Shown here: one piece after another, positions 1 to 12,900 of the stretch
Numbering within the stretch: position 1 is the first letter of the stretch
How the letters are laid out: each line of letters opens with the position of its first letter
Assembly (NCBI GenBank): GCA_030141605.1
Contig: JAQGDQ010000606.1
Location: 1 to 33,956 of the forward strand
DNA length: 33,956 nt
From: Tubiluchus corallicola
Taxonomy: Eukaryota; Priapulida; Priapulimorpha; Priapulimorphida; Tubiluchidae
Direction: 5' to 3'
Translations under genes and position numbers: made by a program
The notes under the pieces: model-generated
Databases searched by the model: none
Told to the model about the DNA's origin: nothing
Seen by the model: the letters and a program-made list of their open reading frames with translations, nothing else

Positions 1-700
1 TGCCTAAGGATAAGGGCACTCTTAGAATTGGAAATAATATAAGCCATAAAGTGACTGAGACCAGAGTAAACTTCTAACCGAGTAAGATGTGAAGTTCTAA
101 TTTTATAACATTATAATTGTGTAGATTTAGTTGACATAAACGTTGGCAATGTGATAAGGCTTGCACTAAAAACACTATCCCGATGGCTTTTTTCTGGAAA
201 AAATATCTTTTACATAATGCAGGTTTCAAATCGAACTGCCATGATATTCCAGAATTGGGCAAACTTTAAATTTGTGAAGCCTAATTATAATACCAGTGTG
301 CCATCCTTTCACCAGTCTTGCAACTTGAAAGGAGAGATATTTACTGTATGTCTTCATATTTTTCATCTTGTTTTCATCCATTTACAGCAGTTTTTATTAG
401 GTCTTGCAGCCCTAAAACATTTATTATAATTTTATTCTCCTGTACTAATGTAAACTTCATTGTATTGCTGTTTTTCTAATTATTATTATTATCATGACAT
501 ACAATAAATATTCTTGCTTCTAATAATATTGTTCTTCATAATTTATTATTCATTGCTGTAGCAATGCTGATGACCTTACAGCAGTTAGTCTGATGAACTG
601 CACAATTAGTTAATAATAATTATTAAATACTATAATTATAGCCAAACTGTTGAACTGTTGAACAACACAACTTCAGTTGAGCCTGAGTGTGAGCCAAAGA
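1..700. other. Upstream region, no gene recognised
   Basis: AT-rich sequence with only short open frames (the longest at 151-429, about 92 codons) whose translations show no recognisable domain. A canonical AATAAA on the + strand at 503-508 could belong to the 3' end of an upstream gene, but I see no coding exon to support that. No clear terminal inverted repeats are visible here. Confidence 0.5.
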
Positions 701-777
701 TTTTTGTATAGTATTCACTATGCGTTACGAGCCTTTGACGCTTTGGCGCTTTCGTCATTCTACCACTCATTTTCAAG
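701..777 (+). promoter_or_regulatory. DCP1: Probable promoter / 5' UTR of DCP1
   Basis: This short stretch lies directly before the DCP1 start codon. It contains TTTGGCGC at 742-749, which matches the E2F-type consensus. CAAGATGGC at 775-783 overlaps the start codon and resembles both a YY1 core and a good Kozak context (A at -3, G at +4). No TATA box is evident at a fixed spacing. The promoter role is inferred from position; the transcription start site cannot be placed from sequence. Confidence 0.35.
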
Positions 778-906
778 ATGGCAACGTCGTCAGAAGCTAA
801 AATAAATTTGGCAGCGTTGCAAAGGTGTGATCCTTACATTACTGAGATAGTAGATACTGCAACACAGGTGGCACTTTACACATTCAGTTCTGCTGGTGTT
901 GAATGG
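778..906 (+). CDS. DCP1: DCP1 exon 1
   Basis: Coding part of exon 1, 43 codons from the ATG at 778 to TGG, with donor TGG|GTAAGT and phase 0. It encodes the first EVH1 segment (INLAALQRCDPYITEI, then QVALYTF) and ends at the conserved tryptophan before EKTD. The closest remembered relative is human DCP1A/B (LAALKQHDPYIT..QVALYTF). Confidence 0.92.
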
Positions 907-3900
907 GTAAGTGACGAAAGTTTTAATGAAATAACAAATTAGCCTTCATTAAATTTATTGAGAAAAACGTGTATCTATCCTTTATGTAGCTGTATTAATG
1001 TGTAATTTCCGCCATATGTTTTGATGGCTGTCGTTCTCATATTACATAATAAGCGTATAAATTCAGGAGCTGAAATATTTGCACAAATTATTGATCGCTT
1101 GTTATTTCTACTGACTCTAGTCTTTTATATCTATTGTCTTGACTCTAATGTGACACAGTTTAAAAAAATCTGGTAGTTGCATGTTTTAATACCTACCATC
1201 TCTACAGCACAGATTATAACTCACCCTCATAACATATCGTCATATTTAAATATCAGTGTTAGCAGACAAAAACAGTGAGACCTATATTCAGTGTTTTACT
1301 GATTGTTTTGTTTGAGTGTGTGCTGACAGTTCTCCATTTCTGTAATGCTAGTTCATTCAGGTAGCTCTTACTTAGTTTAAGTGGTTCTCAATTTCTCATG
1401 GACTAATACACCAAATGCATAGAGTATTCACCATTATTAAGTTTAGGGTTTTTTCAAGGAATATTTTGGAAGTTTGTTAACCCGTTCAGTCCCAAATTAT
1501 TTTTTTAATAAGAAAAATTTTTTTGGTTTTTTGTACTTTTCTTCAGTATGTCCATCTTGTTTACATAATAATAATTTTTTTTCTACCTGTGCCCATGTGC
1601 TAAATATAGTCTGTATCCCACGGGATACATTGGGGTTGCTAAGCATGATAAAGTACTGTACCTTGCGCAGTTTTTTATGCTATGTAGATTTTCTAGTTTG
1701 CCATTTTATCACCATTTTTAGTCTATTGTTATTGGCTTAAACCAAAATAACTATTAACAGATCAAATAACTGTCAGTCTTAAAATTTTATTAATTTTAAA
1801 GGCAGAAAATATTCTCGTATCCCGCAGGTATGAAAGGGTTAATGTGTAGACTATATAATTTCATCATATATTGCATGATGAAATTATTATTTTAATAAAA
1901 TTTCATTTTTTGATCTTTTTTCTCTTCTTTTATAACTCTGACGTATGGGATAGTCGTCAACGCCACCTACTAGTTGTTACTAAATGTAGCATTTAAACGT
2001 TTGTGCTGAAATTGTGCGCCTGTAAATAGTTTTCTTTGTTTGTAGGAAAAGACCGATGTCGAAGGGACATTATTCGTCTATTCTAGGTAAAGTGCTTACC
2101 AGGTTTCTTAACTATATGGCTTAAACCTGTTTTTGTTCTCGAAGATCAGCGCTAATTGTGATGTAAATCAAAGTTGGCTTAAATGTTGCTCCTCTGCAAG
2201 TGATTGAAAGATTGTCTTTTTATAAGTTTTTTTGGGTTCTTAGTTCGTGTGTATTTAGCATAACGTTATTGTAGTTATTTAGCGTAATTTATTAAACCAG
2301 GGGTGTGCAAATTATCTGACTAGCCGGGCCACGTTAAACATTCCTGCAATTCCTGCGGGCCACAGGCAGTTTGATCAAGGAGCCAAGTACAGTAGCACCT
2401 AATAATGATTTTTTTGCATCCGATTTGCGCACATCATCACTACTGCACTACTACACTCAAGAAACTATTTTAGAAGTTATTAAAATTTATATTAAAAACC
2501 ATATATTTCGTCATGTCTGACAGTGACATTAAGTGACAACGGTTTTGTAAGGGTTAATGGCATCCGATCTAGAGGAAAAAACTACCCGCACTATCTTTGC
2601 GATATTGGCGCAGACTTCAGCTGGATCGCCTGGGCCGCACTTTCATTACGTTGACAAACCTCTTCGCGGGCCGCACAAGATCTCTCGGCGGGCCGCAAGT
2701 GGCCTGCGGGCCGCAGTTTGCACACCCCTGTATTAAACTGTGTTTAAAGGAGTGCCAATCTTAGTGGGAATTTGGGAAGTAATGCTTATAATTAGTGTTG
2801 CCCGAAATTATATTATCTGACGTATCAGATTCCCCTAATAATCCCACATATATTGAATTGCCGATATTTGCTTGTACGTCGGCTGATCAAAGTTTCATAA
2901 GTTACAGTTCTCGGCTGGTTTGCACATATCCGAGAGTGTACTTAAGGTTATCACCTCGTTACAAACCGAAATCAGGAGTTAAGAGCTGGCTAGGGGGCTG
3001 GGGCCGCCTGAGATAGGAAGCCAACAGGTGAGATATAGCCTAGGAAGCCAACAGGTGAGATATAGCTTAGGAAGCCAACAGGTGAGATATAGCCTAGGAA
3101 GTCATCAGGTGAGATGTAGTCTAGGAAGCCAACAGGTGAGATATAGCCTAGAAAGCCACCAGGTGAGATATAGCCTAGGAAGCCAACAGGTGAGATATAG
3201 CCTAGGAAGCCAACAGGTGAGATATAGCCTAGGAAGCCAACAGGTGAGATATAGCCTAGGAAGCCAACAGGCGAGATATAGCCTAGGAAGCCAACAGGCG
3301 AGATATAGCCTAGGAGGCCAACAGGTGAGATATAGCCTAGGAAGCCAACAGGCGAGATATAGCCTAGGAAGCCAACAGGCGAGATATAGCCTGGGAAGCC
3401 AACACATTTCCTGTATTTTAGCTGGTATATGAGGCCTTTTTCACAAATAAAAATTGAGGAATTTAAATCACAAAGTTGAAAAGAAACTTTGAATTTAGAC
3501 TCTAAAAATCGAAAAGTTATAAAAGTGCAAGCAGTACATCTATATTTGGAGTTCTTTCCCGGTCACAATAAATTTCTTATGCTTTTGAGATTTCTGGACT
3601 GGAAGAATACACGTTTGCAATTGCACATGCCAGTGCATTTTGTTTTGCCAAAAAATATAGGCGTTAAACGAGGTTGGCATTATAAAGAGGTATTATATCG
3701 AGGTTTGGCTGTATAGTAGGAAAATTTTATAATAGTTTATACTAACTTATAATACTGTTCCGGGGTTCGACCCGGTAGATAACCTTACGGCCCGCCATCG
3801 GTGATGCGGGTAAGCACTGCATAACGGACACTCCAGAAATTTAAACAAAAGAAACAACAAAACCAAAACTTAGAATTCAAAAATGACGACAGAGAAGAAC

Positions 3901-6900
3901 AACACAATAGAAAAAAAACAAAATCTGATGACAATGATTCAAACCTTACGGAATCCACGACACTTGGCAGGCAGACAGGAGAAGTGCATTCCACGACAAC
4001 CAGAAGACAACTGACGATGTCACGTGTTCGTTCTTTTCCACAGGAAACCACTGCTCAACCAATCGCAGGTAATGTGATGGGCTTCCTAGTTTAAAGTGGA
4101 GGTCATAACATTACCTGTAGGTTGGCTGACCTGGTGCCTATGAATAGAACTGTATAATGCACTCTTCCCTGTTCAGCTCAATACTATAAATTTAGTTTAA
4201 TAACTTTTATTGTATTAATTGTGAATTCCATTATAAATACACAGCAAAAAAGTACAAAACAAATAGAAACTAATGGAAAAACTGAAGTACAAGAAATGAT
4301 ATTGTATATTGTATGCAATGCAGTTATGGATACAATATTGTTTTTTGTATATTGATTTATTGTTTTTATTTTTTTTTTACCTGATTTTATGTTGTAGTTT
4401 CATTAGTTTGGAAACCTTGCCCGATTCTTACCTGTTTGTAATCCTGTAAATAGAGATAATCAACTGACATAACTTTGGCTTCATTTTAGATCTGCCACAC
4501 CAAACAATGGCTTCATGATAATGAACAGGCTGAGTACAGAAAACATGATCGAACCAATCACAAAAGATCTGGAATTCCAACTCCAGGATCCCTTTTTGTT
4601 GTACAGAAATGCGTCGTGTGAGTTTCGGGATTTTTTTGTCACCTCTCAAGGGAAAATCGGACGATTGATTACAATTTTAATTTACTGTCCTAAATATACA
4701 TTTTTTGTCTATAAAAGTTAGCAATTATTTGTTATATTTGAATAATTAGCTTGAAAAGCCGAGCACATATATCCCTGACATCACAAACTAACCCAGTTTG
4801 TACAATGGTAGGCATCTTTCCTGGCATCAAGCGCATTTGCGTAAGCGAAGATTGCTATAAGATGCTGATGTAATGTCATGAGAATGGTTATTATTATTTT
4901 TTCTAAATTTTGGGGACAGAGGGGGACACTCTAGGAACCGTAAGCAAAAGGCTATCTTTTTGATCTAAGACTAAATCAGTTTGAATTTTGTTGGACGAAT
5001 CATGTCACAAATGAGGTTCGTCACCATGAAGGGCATTAAAGGAAAACCGGACGGTTGTTTGGACTCATTTTAATTTACTGTCCAAAATATACATTTTGTT
5101 GTCTATAAAAGTTAGCAGTTGCTCTTATATTTGAATAATTAGCTTAGAAAGTTAATTAATGGCAACAAAACACAGCTATTGCTTACGTCACAAACTAACC
5201 TGAGTTTGTGCAATGGCACGCATCTTCCCTTGCGCGTCAAGCACGTTTGCGTAAGTATTACAGTACTGTTTAAACGCATGATGTCACGAAAAACGGGCTC
5301 TATGCCATATGACGTCAGAAACTAACGCTGCAGTTCATGATCATGGTTATCACTGCACCGCTTTCTATCTGTCGGCCATGCGAATGTGACAAAAACGCCG
5401 TTGCCATTCTTAACGGATTCACTGAGTCGCGCGTAACTTTGAAAGTTTAACAAAACTTGAGTATCCGAGGTAATTATTATTTAATCTAAGCTTTGATTTA
5501 AAATAAGCTATTGTAGTTTGCAATAATTTAGAGCATACAGCACTCCCTCGCTACTTCGCAGTTCGTTTATCGCGGACTCACTGTTTCGCGGGTTTTTGCG
5601 GTACTCTGTCTAAAGTATTTTTGCACGTGCATAGTACGAATTGTGTATCTGATGAATTTTGCATAAAAAAGGGCTAAGGGTTAGCTATAAGAGTGTGGGG
5701 AGGGTTTATAAAGAGTTAAAATAATGTATAACTACTAAAATAAGTTTAGCATCCCTACTTCGCGGAAATTAACTTATCGCGGGTGGGCCTGGAACGGAAC
5801 ACCCGCGATAAGTGAGGGAACACTGCATATATATATAAATATTAAAGCTCTTTCACAATAATTGATTAAGTTTGATTTACCACTAGACCGTGTTTGCTCT
5901 CAAACAAACTAGGCAAAAATAAATATCAGCTATTAACATACTTTGTGTTGATCTAATGTTTACACAATCATCCGGTTTTCCTTTTATGTGCATCATTTTG
6001 ATCATTATCATCTTAGGAACATGGTAACTTTGTGGAATGATTGACCAACATCACAGATAAACAAAGTTTTTCCTTTAACATTTTATACCACTCTTTTACG
6101 CTTTATAAGCCATGTTACACTGAATTTTCACAAGTTAAATAATGAGTAACTAGTTTAATTAAATTAAAGAAATTTTTAGTCATCAAAAATAGCTGTTTCT
6201 TTGTTCAAATTATTTGTTGTTTGTTTCAGCTTTTAAATTTATATACTGCGTTGCTGACTGGTTTAGCGGTCTTAATCAAAGTGCGTATCAAACGAAGATT
6301 TAAAAATCAGTTATCTAAAATTAGAGTTATTATTAGTAACAATATTACGATAAGATGTTACCGAAATGAGGTGCTGATATACCCAACGAAGAAGCTGTAA
6401 ACTGATTGCATCAGCCCGCCGAGAGAATTTGTGACTGTGAATGACAGAACTTTTCAAACATTCACAATCATAATCTGAGTAATGATAATGTTAATTGTCA
6501 GCTAATTTGAAAAAGCTGATTACAATATGGTTCACACCGACATTTTCTATTTGAAAAAGCTGATTACAATATGGTTCACACCGACATTTTCTATTTGAAA
6601 AAGCAGATTACAATATGGTTCACACCGACATTTTCTATTTGAAAAAGCTGATTACAATATGGTTCACACCGACATTTTCTATTTGAAAAAGCTGATTACA
6701 ATATGGTTCACACCGACATTTTCTATTTGAAAAAGCTGATTACAATATGGTTCACACCGACATTTTCTATTTCCACTTCCTTCATCTTGGTCTTGTCTGC
6801 TAAATATTTTTTTCTTTTTCGTTTGACAAGTCCTAGTTTATTTCTGCACGATGCATTTACTCTGATGTTTTTAGACTTTAGTTTACAACATGGCGGCCGC

Positions 6901-9900
6901 TACAGACCGAAACGGTTTTGCAGCGTAACGTAATTTCGATCAGTAACTCTTTTCACGGTTTCGTTGTGAGCACGTGCAGTTGCTGGTTAAGGTCAAAGGT
7001 TAAGTGTACTCCAGCAATGCTTGTTAACTACAACCGTCATGTGACATGTGGGTAAAGCAAAGCTGTTTCCCTCATCAGCTCAGTAACTTCAGTTGTTTTA
7101 CGTGGACTTTACTTACCGTCATGCGACATGTGTGTAAATCAAAGCCGTCTCCCTCATCAGCTCAGCAACTTCAGTTGTTTTACATGTGATTTTACTTAAT
7201 TATGCATAAGTCTGTGTGTAGAGTGATTTACTAGCAGGATCTTGCTTGGGAACACAAAATGAACTAGATGAGGTTCTAGCTAGCTGTTAAAACTTCTACT
7301 ATTATGATGGCGTGGACTACGAGGTGTTGTCAAAATGTACACAAGTGCGATGTCTGGTGCACTTAATCTTTGACCTTTTCATGATCACCATGAATCGTCA
7401 TTGTCTTATTTACAATTTCTGATTTTCAGCAAGTATTTATGGAATATGGTTTTACGACAAAGACGAGTGTGCACGCATTGGTCAGTTAGTCAATGGGTGA
7501 GTACCGCTTCTATAGAATTTGGTTGACTTTCCTACATATTATAAGTGTGTTGATCTTATGTCAGCTCACTAGCTTTAAGCATGTTTCCACTAACAATGTT
7601 TAGTGTATTTTTCCTGTACACTGACTCCAACCGCTATGCTTTCATACTGTGCTTGCATATATTTACATATTTAATCATGACCTTCGGATGTCTTTATGCA
7701 CATCTAACTGTACAGACTGGTCACCTGACCTGTCGTAGAACACATTGCAAATCCGACGTTATATACATGTATTGCAGTAGCGATGTATTTGATGATTCTG
7801 TAAAGTTCATTCATAACATCCTGTAAATTGTTAAATCGTATGGATAACATAACGACGACTTTGGTGACGTGAGCAACAACGACAACGACAATGGCGACAA
7901 CGACAGCAACGACATTTTACAGCCATGATGACGGCAGCAAGCGCATTTTCTGATAGATGTGGTGGTATCTTATACAGGTTGACGCAGCTGGCATCCGTCA
8001 GTCACGAAGAACGAAAGACGAAGCTCTCCCAGACGATGCGGAATCGTCGAGCGTCGGAAAGCGACAAGCTCGTTAAGCCCCAGCGAAGCATCGATATTCT
8101 AGAGATGCTCTCCAGAGCGCAGCACGAGTACGACAAGGTGACTAAATTAAGTATTAAATATATCGTCCTTTCACTGCTGTAATTTTATAGAAATAATTAT
8201 CGAGTTTTATCAACAGTCACTGCTTTTACTTACACTCTTTGAATTTACCTACTACCCCCTCGTGTAATAGGTACTGAGGTACTGCAGCACCCCCTGTTTT
8301 CACTCATTATTATCGAGAATATTCAATATAAGTCTTTTTTCTTTAGTTTTTTTTTACTTGTGCACAACCGGAGTGCGTGACTGTAGTACTGTTTGCTTCA
8401 CAGCCCAAGCAACGTGACGTTTGGCTGTTGTGCGCATGCGGTCATGCGCATATGTCTGAGATAACACACTGTACGCTATACATCGTCTGTTGCTAAGTAG
8501 AAAAGTACTGTCTCCTACACAGTAACAATTGCCACGTGCTTACCGTGTAACATCATATTCTTGGATGTGATAAAGTGTAAACTTAGCCTGTGTGCTTAAA
8601 ACATAAAGTATTTAATAATGGACGTGTATATATTATATACGTATATAAAAAACCACTAGAACTTCTGTAACCTAATTCCCTGCCAGTGGTGGCTCGTGTA
8701 TAGGTACCGTGGTACTGCAGCACCCCCTGTTTTCATTCATTATTATCGATAATATTCAATATAAGTCTTTTTTTCTTTAGTTCTTTCTTTATACTTGTGC
8801 GGTACTGGAGCATGTGAGGGTAGTACAATTTGCTTCACAGCCCCGAGCAGCGGTTCGTTTGGCTGCTGTACGCATGTGACTATGCACACATGTCTGAGAT
8901 AACACGCTGTACTTTAGGTAGAAGAGTACTGTCGCTCACTGCAGTACGTGTTGTCAGTTGTCACGTGCTTAAAAGCCTCGTATTGGCATATTCTTGAACT
9001 GTGACAATTTAGAGTATTCTTAGGAAAACAATCTTTTTGGTCAGGATTTTATCAAGTTTATGTACAAATTTGTTTCTTTGCTTGTTTAAAACTGCAACAT
9101 TAAAATGAGATGTGTTTGTTTCATTTTACACAGTATTAAAACAATGGCTAAACAAATTAAAAAATGCAGCATCCCCACTAGTTTTAGCTATGAGCCGTCA
9201 CTGAGCTAACCTGTGTGTGGAAGTTGGAATTGTACATTATAACTAGGTGCTGCCATCTATGGGCTAATCCTGTTACATTCTACCAGCTGACTTACCCCAA
9301 GTATAATTGTTATTGCATATTCACTGGTTCTCTCCCTATTTTAAAGTAATGGTTGTTGTGAAACCTTTGCAAGTCTGCATAGGACACCTATACCTATGTA
9401 TACTGACTGGTTTTGCTTTCTAGTCACTCTCACTCTCAGTGCAGTGCAGCAGTCATGCTACTCATGTTTCTGTAGTTTTAATAAACACTTTTCTATTGTG
9501 TGCAGTGCAAATATGTATTATAGATTTTATTCTTGTTCATACTTCTGTGCCTAAACTCAATCATAACAAAGTGAGTGATCGACAACTTCAAACATGACTT
9601 TCACACTATGCATAAACTGGATCAATATCAGCCCATGCTCATACTGGTGTCCACTGTTTACACCTTGACTTGCATATTGTGCAATAAACATGCAGTATTT
9701 TGCTCTCACTTAGACGTGTTGTCATTTATTTCAAATGCATTTTATTTCTTGTAGTCTCAGGGTTCGGCTGGTGACAATGGATCTCTCGGTTTGCATCGAA
9801 TTGGAGAGGCGCCGGAAACTAACCCTTTCATGAGCTCCATAGTCAAACCGCAGGCGGTCAAAGCGGAATCCCCCTCTCGGAGGCAGCCGGCGGCTCCGGT

Positions 9901-12900
9901 TGCAACCTCCACTTCTCTCCCCACCATTTCCGACGGATCGCTGAGCATCAGCGAATTGTTCGCCAGCGCCAGCAAGCAGGCGCACTTACACACGACGAAT
10001 GGAGCGAGGCGTGCTGCTCCGCATTCCGTGCCGGTCGGCTCCGGGACAGAGACCATGCCTCCCCTCCTCAGGCGGCTATTGTCAGAACCATCGGTATCAT
10101 CACAGCAGGTACGTAATTTGAAATAAATGCCGGACTGGTGCTGGCATTTTGCCAAAGAATTCTATTTCCTTTTGCATTATGTTATGGCTAGCACGCTAAA
10201 ACGTTCGTGATGACACAAAATCTTCGCATGATAACAAAAGTTAGCAATTGCTTTTTAAGGTGAAAATTTAAAATCTTTTAGAATTAAAGGAAAACAGGCC
10301 GATTTTTCATATACTACCCTTTTTCAACTAAAGTAGAAACTACACATTTCAACATCAATAATGCTGCAACAATTCTGATAATGAAATAATAGATTAAAAT
10401 CTGAATTAACGGCGGGCGAGTCCAACTTGTGATGACATCACAAACTAACATAATCTTCAACATCAAAAACATACCATGAGTGTGTTGCGCATTTGTGCAA
10501 AAGTGAAAATTGAAATCTGTGCTGTTGTAAGATATTTAATGTGTTGTAATAAAACTCGGCAAATTTTAAGATAAAATTTCAAATTTATCCCTGTTCTCAC
10601 GCATGAGCTGTCGAACTTTTGCAGTTCGTCAGAAACTAACACCTCTGAAATGAGAGGTACAGCACCTGTTTTTTGTGCATATCTTTCCGAAATGCATGCG
10701 GTAGTGCCCATCTAACTAGCGAATGGCAAAATGCATGTAACGCCGATGAGTGGCCTGAATGCGAAATTGCGTTTGTGTGGTAATGAATCTTTCACGTAAG
10801 GCACTCTTTCAAAAATAGTATGTTTCCTTTTAATATTTTAAAGAGTAGATTGTTTTGGCCTACAGTTTAAAATTGGGTCCTTTTTTGCTTTAACATTTAT
10901 AAACATAACGTGTGCTTCCCTTATGCTGGAGTAGTAATGTCTGTGTTAGATTGAGTGTCCAATTATTCAACACAGTGCCTCCAAGATTTTGCTTGAATTT
11001 TCGCGGTCGAAATTTTAACTAGCACAGGGGTGTGCAAATTGCTGCCCGCGAAGAGATTCGTCAACCTAATGAAAGTGCGGCCCGTGCGATTAATTGAGTG
11101 TATCCAGCTGAAGTCCGTGCCACGATCCCAAAGATAGTGCGGGTAGTTTTTTCTACTAGATCAGATGCCATTAACCCTTACAAGACGGTTGTAGCTTAAC
11201 GTCACTGTACTACACAGACTGTGTGATACACATTACTAATATGCATTGTAATGAAATTACCACTATCTGTCCTGAAAGTAGAAATATATGGTTTGTAATA
11301 TAAATTTTAATAACTTCTAAAATAGTTTCTTGAGTGTAGTAGTAATTATGTACGCAGGTCGGATGCAAAAAAATCATTATTAGGCCTTTCTGTACTTGGC
11401 TCCTTGATCAGACTGCCTGTGGCCCACAGGAATTGCGGGAAAGTTTAATGTGGCCCGGCTAGTCAGATAATTTGCGCACCCCTGTTCTAGAACATCAAAT
11501 GTTTCCAATTGATGTTATTGTTTTTTATGTAGCCATTAGAGGAACCGAAGCCAGCTCTGCCCGACCTCTCTCCAGTTAGTCCAGTTCAGCAGGCACCTCC
11601 GCACCAAGTGCCCTCGACGGCTCCGGACGTGTCCACCGTGGAACAAGATTTAAAGGAACGACTGTACCTAAGCGAAGATGTTGCCCAGGGTAACCACGAA
11701 CTCCTAGACCCGTCTGTGTTTGAGTCAGGCGGACGTTTATTACAGAACAATGACGACGGTCATAGTCTGACACACGTAGGTTGCTTATTATTAATGGTTA
11801 TTTTGCTGTTTACATTTTCATACTTTTGCATCGTGTCTCTGCTGAACTTCTTTCTAATTCATTTCTTTTCTATTTTTTCTCTATCTCTGTCTATTATTTT
11901 ATCTTAACTACTCCCTGTTTTTCTATAATTCTCTCTCTTGTAAATTAAGTTGGTTTTTTTTCACTTTTCATGGTGGTCTTACAAGCTTTGCTTCTTGACC
12001 ACCATGCAGCATCAATTTCTTGTTGACAAACTATTATGTAGTTTAGTAACTATGTTAGTATACTTCTGGTAAATTTTTGTAGTTATATTTGGAATTCTTT
12101 CCCTAACTATATCATGCTATAGTATACTAATGTAGTTCTGTTACAATTATTGTAACTATATTCATTTTCTAGTTATAGGGCATAATAGTTAAAGATAATA
12201 ATGCAAATTGTAATGTAAAAATACATGCTGAAGTGATAATAAATTACAAATTACAATTACAATGGTAGACGTGGCAGTTCTGTCAAAGTGTCTAAATTTA
12301 GTTATGAAGTGAGGCTGGGTTTTTTTTACATTTTAATCATTGAATCTGCAAGCCATAAGTGAGACCAGAGTTTTGCACATTATCAAGGATAATGCTTTAA
12401 ACAGGGATGAGAATTTTCCGCGGATACGCAGATTTCCGAGTTTTTGGAAGACCAGTAGTGCCATTTTTGTAAATCTCGTGAATTCATTGAGAACATTTTT
12501 ACGGACCCAATACATTATTTCGCAAGCTGACCGCCAGGTGGCGGCCATCACTTTGTTTACATCACGTACATCAGTGTAACCACGTGTATTTCTCTATGTA
12601 TAAAAATATAGAATCAATTGTGCGGAGTTATTTGAGTCAATTGCAGACAGTTTTTATATACTTTTGCATAGGAGTGGCCAGTACTTAGACGTTTTTGAGA
12701 CAATTAGGTATCATGTATCCTTGATAGTTGGGTATTTTAAATTATGCATGAAACAAGGTAACTGATATTGTAAGTCTACTTAGAGGCTCTCTATGGTCAC
12801 AAAATTGCAATTTGTTACTGGCTTCAAGGGGCCCCCAAACCCCCGGCCAGTTTCAGAGTTTTTTGCAATTTGTCATTCTCATCCCTGTTTAAAATGACAC

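Noticed and set aside
3014-3402. CRISPR-like regular repeat array
   Set aside because: Units abut without unique spacers and the host DNA is an animal intron; the same applies to the 44-, 59-, 77- and 30-bp arrays.
3028-3432. 134-codon repetitive open frame (RYSLGSQQV repeats)
   Set aside because: It is a by-product of a 27-bp satellite without stops; the opposite strand is equally open and it sits inside a DCP1 intron with no start or splice support.
3756-3776. tRNA gene or tRNA-derived SINE
   Set aside because: Only a B-box-like sequence is present; no A box, acceptor stem or anticodon arm could be assembled around it.
9731-10155. - strand frames opposite DCP1 exon 6
   Set aside because: Shadows caused by the GC-rich exon; the + strand carries the conserved DCP1 motif.
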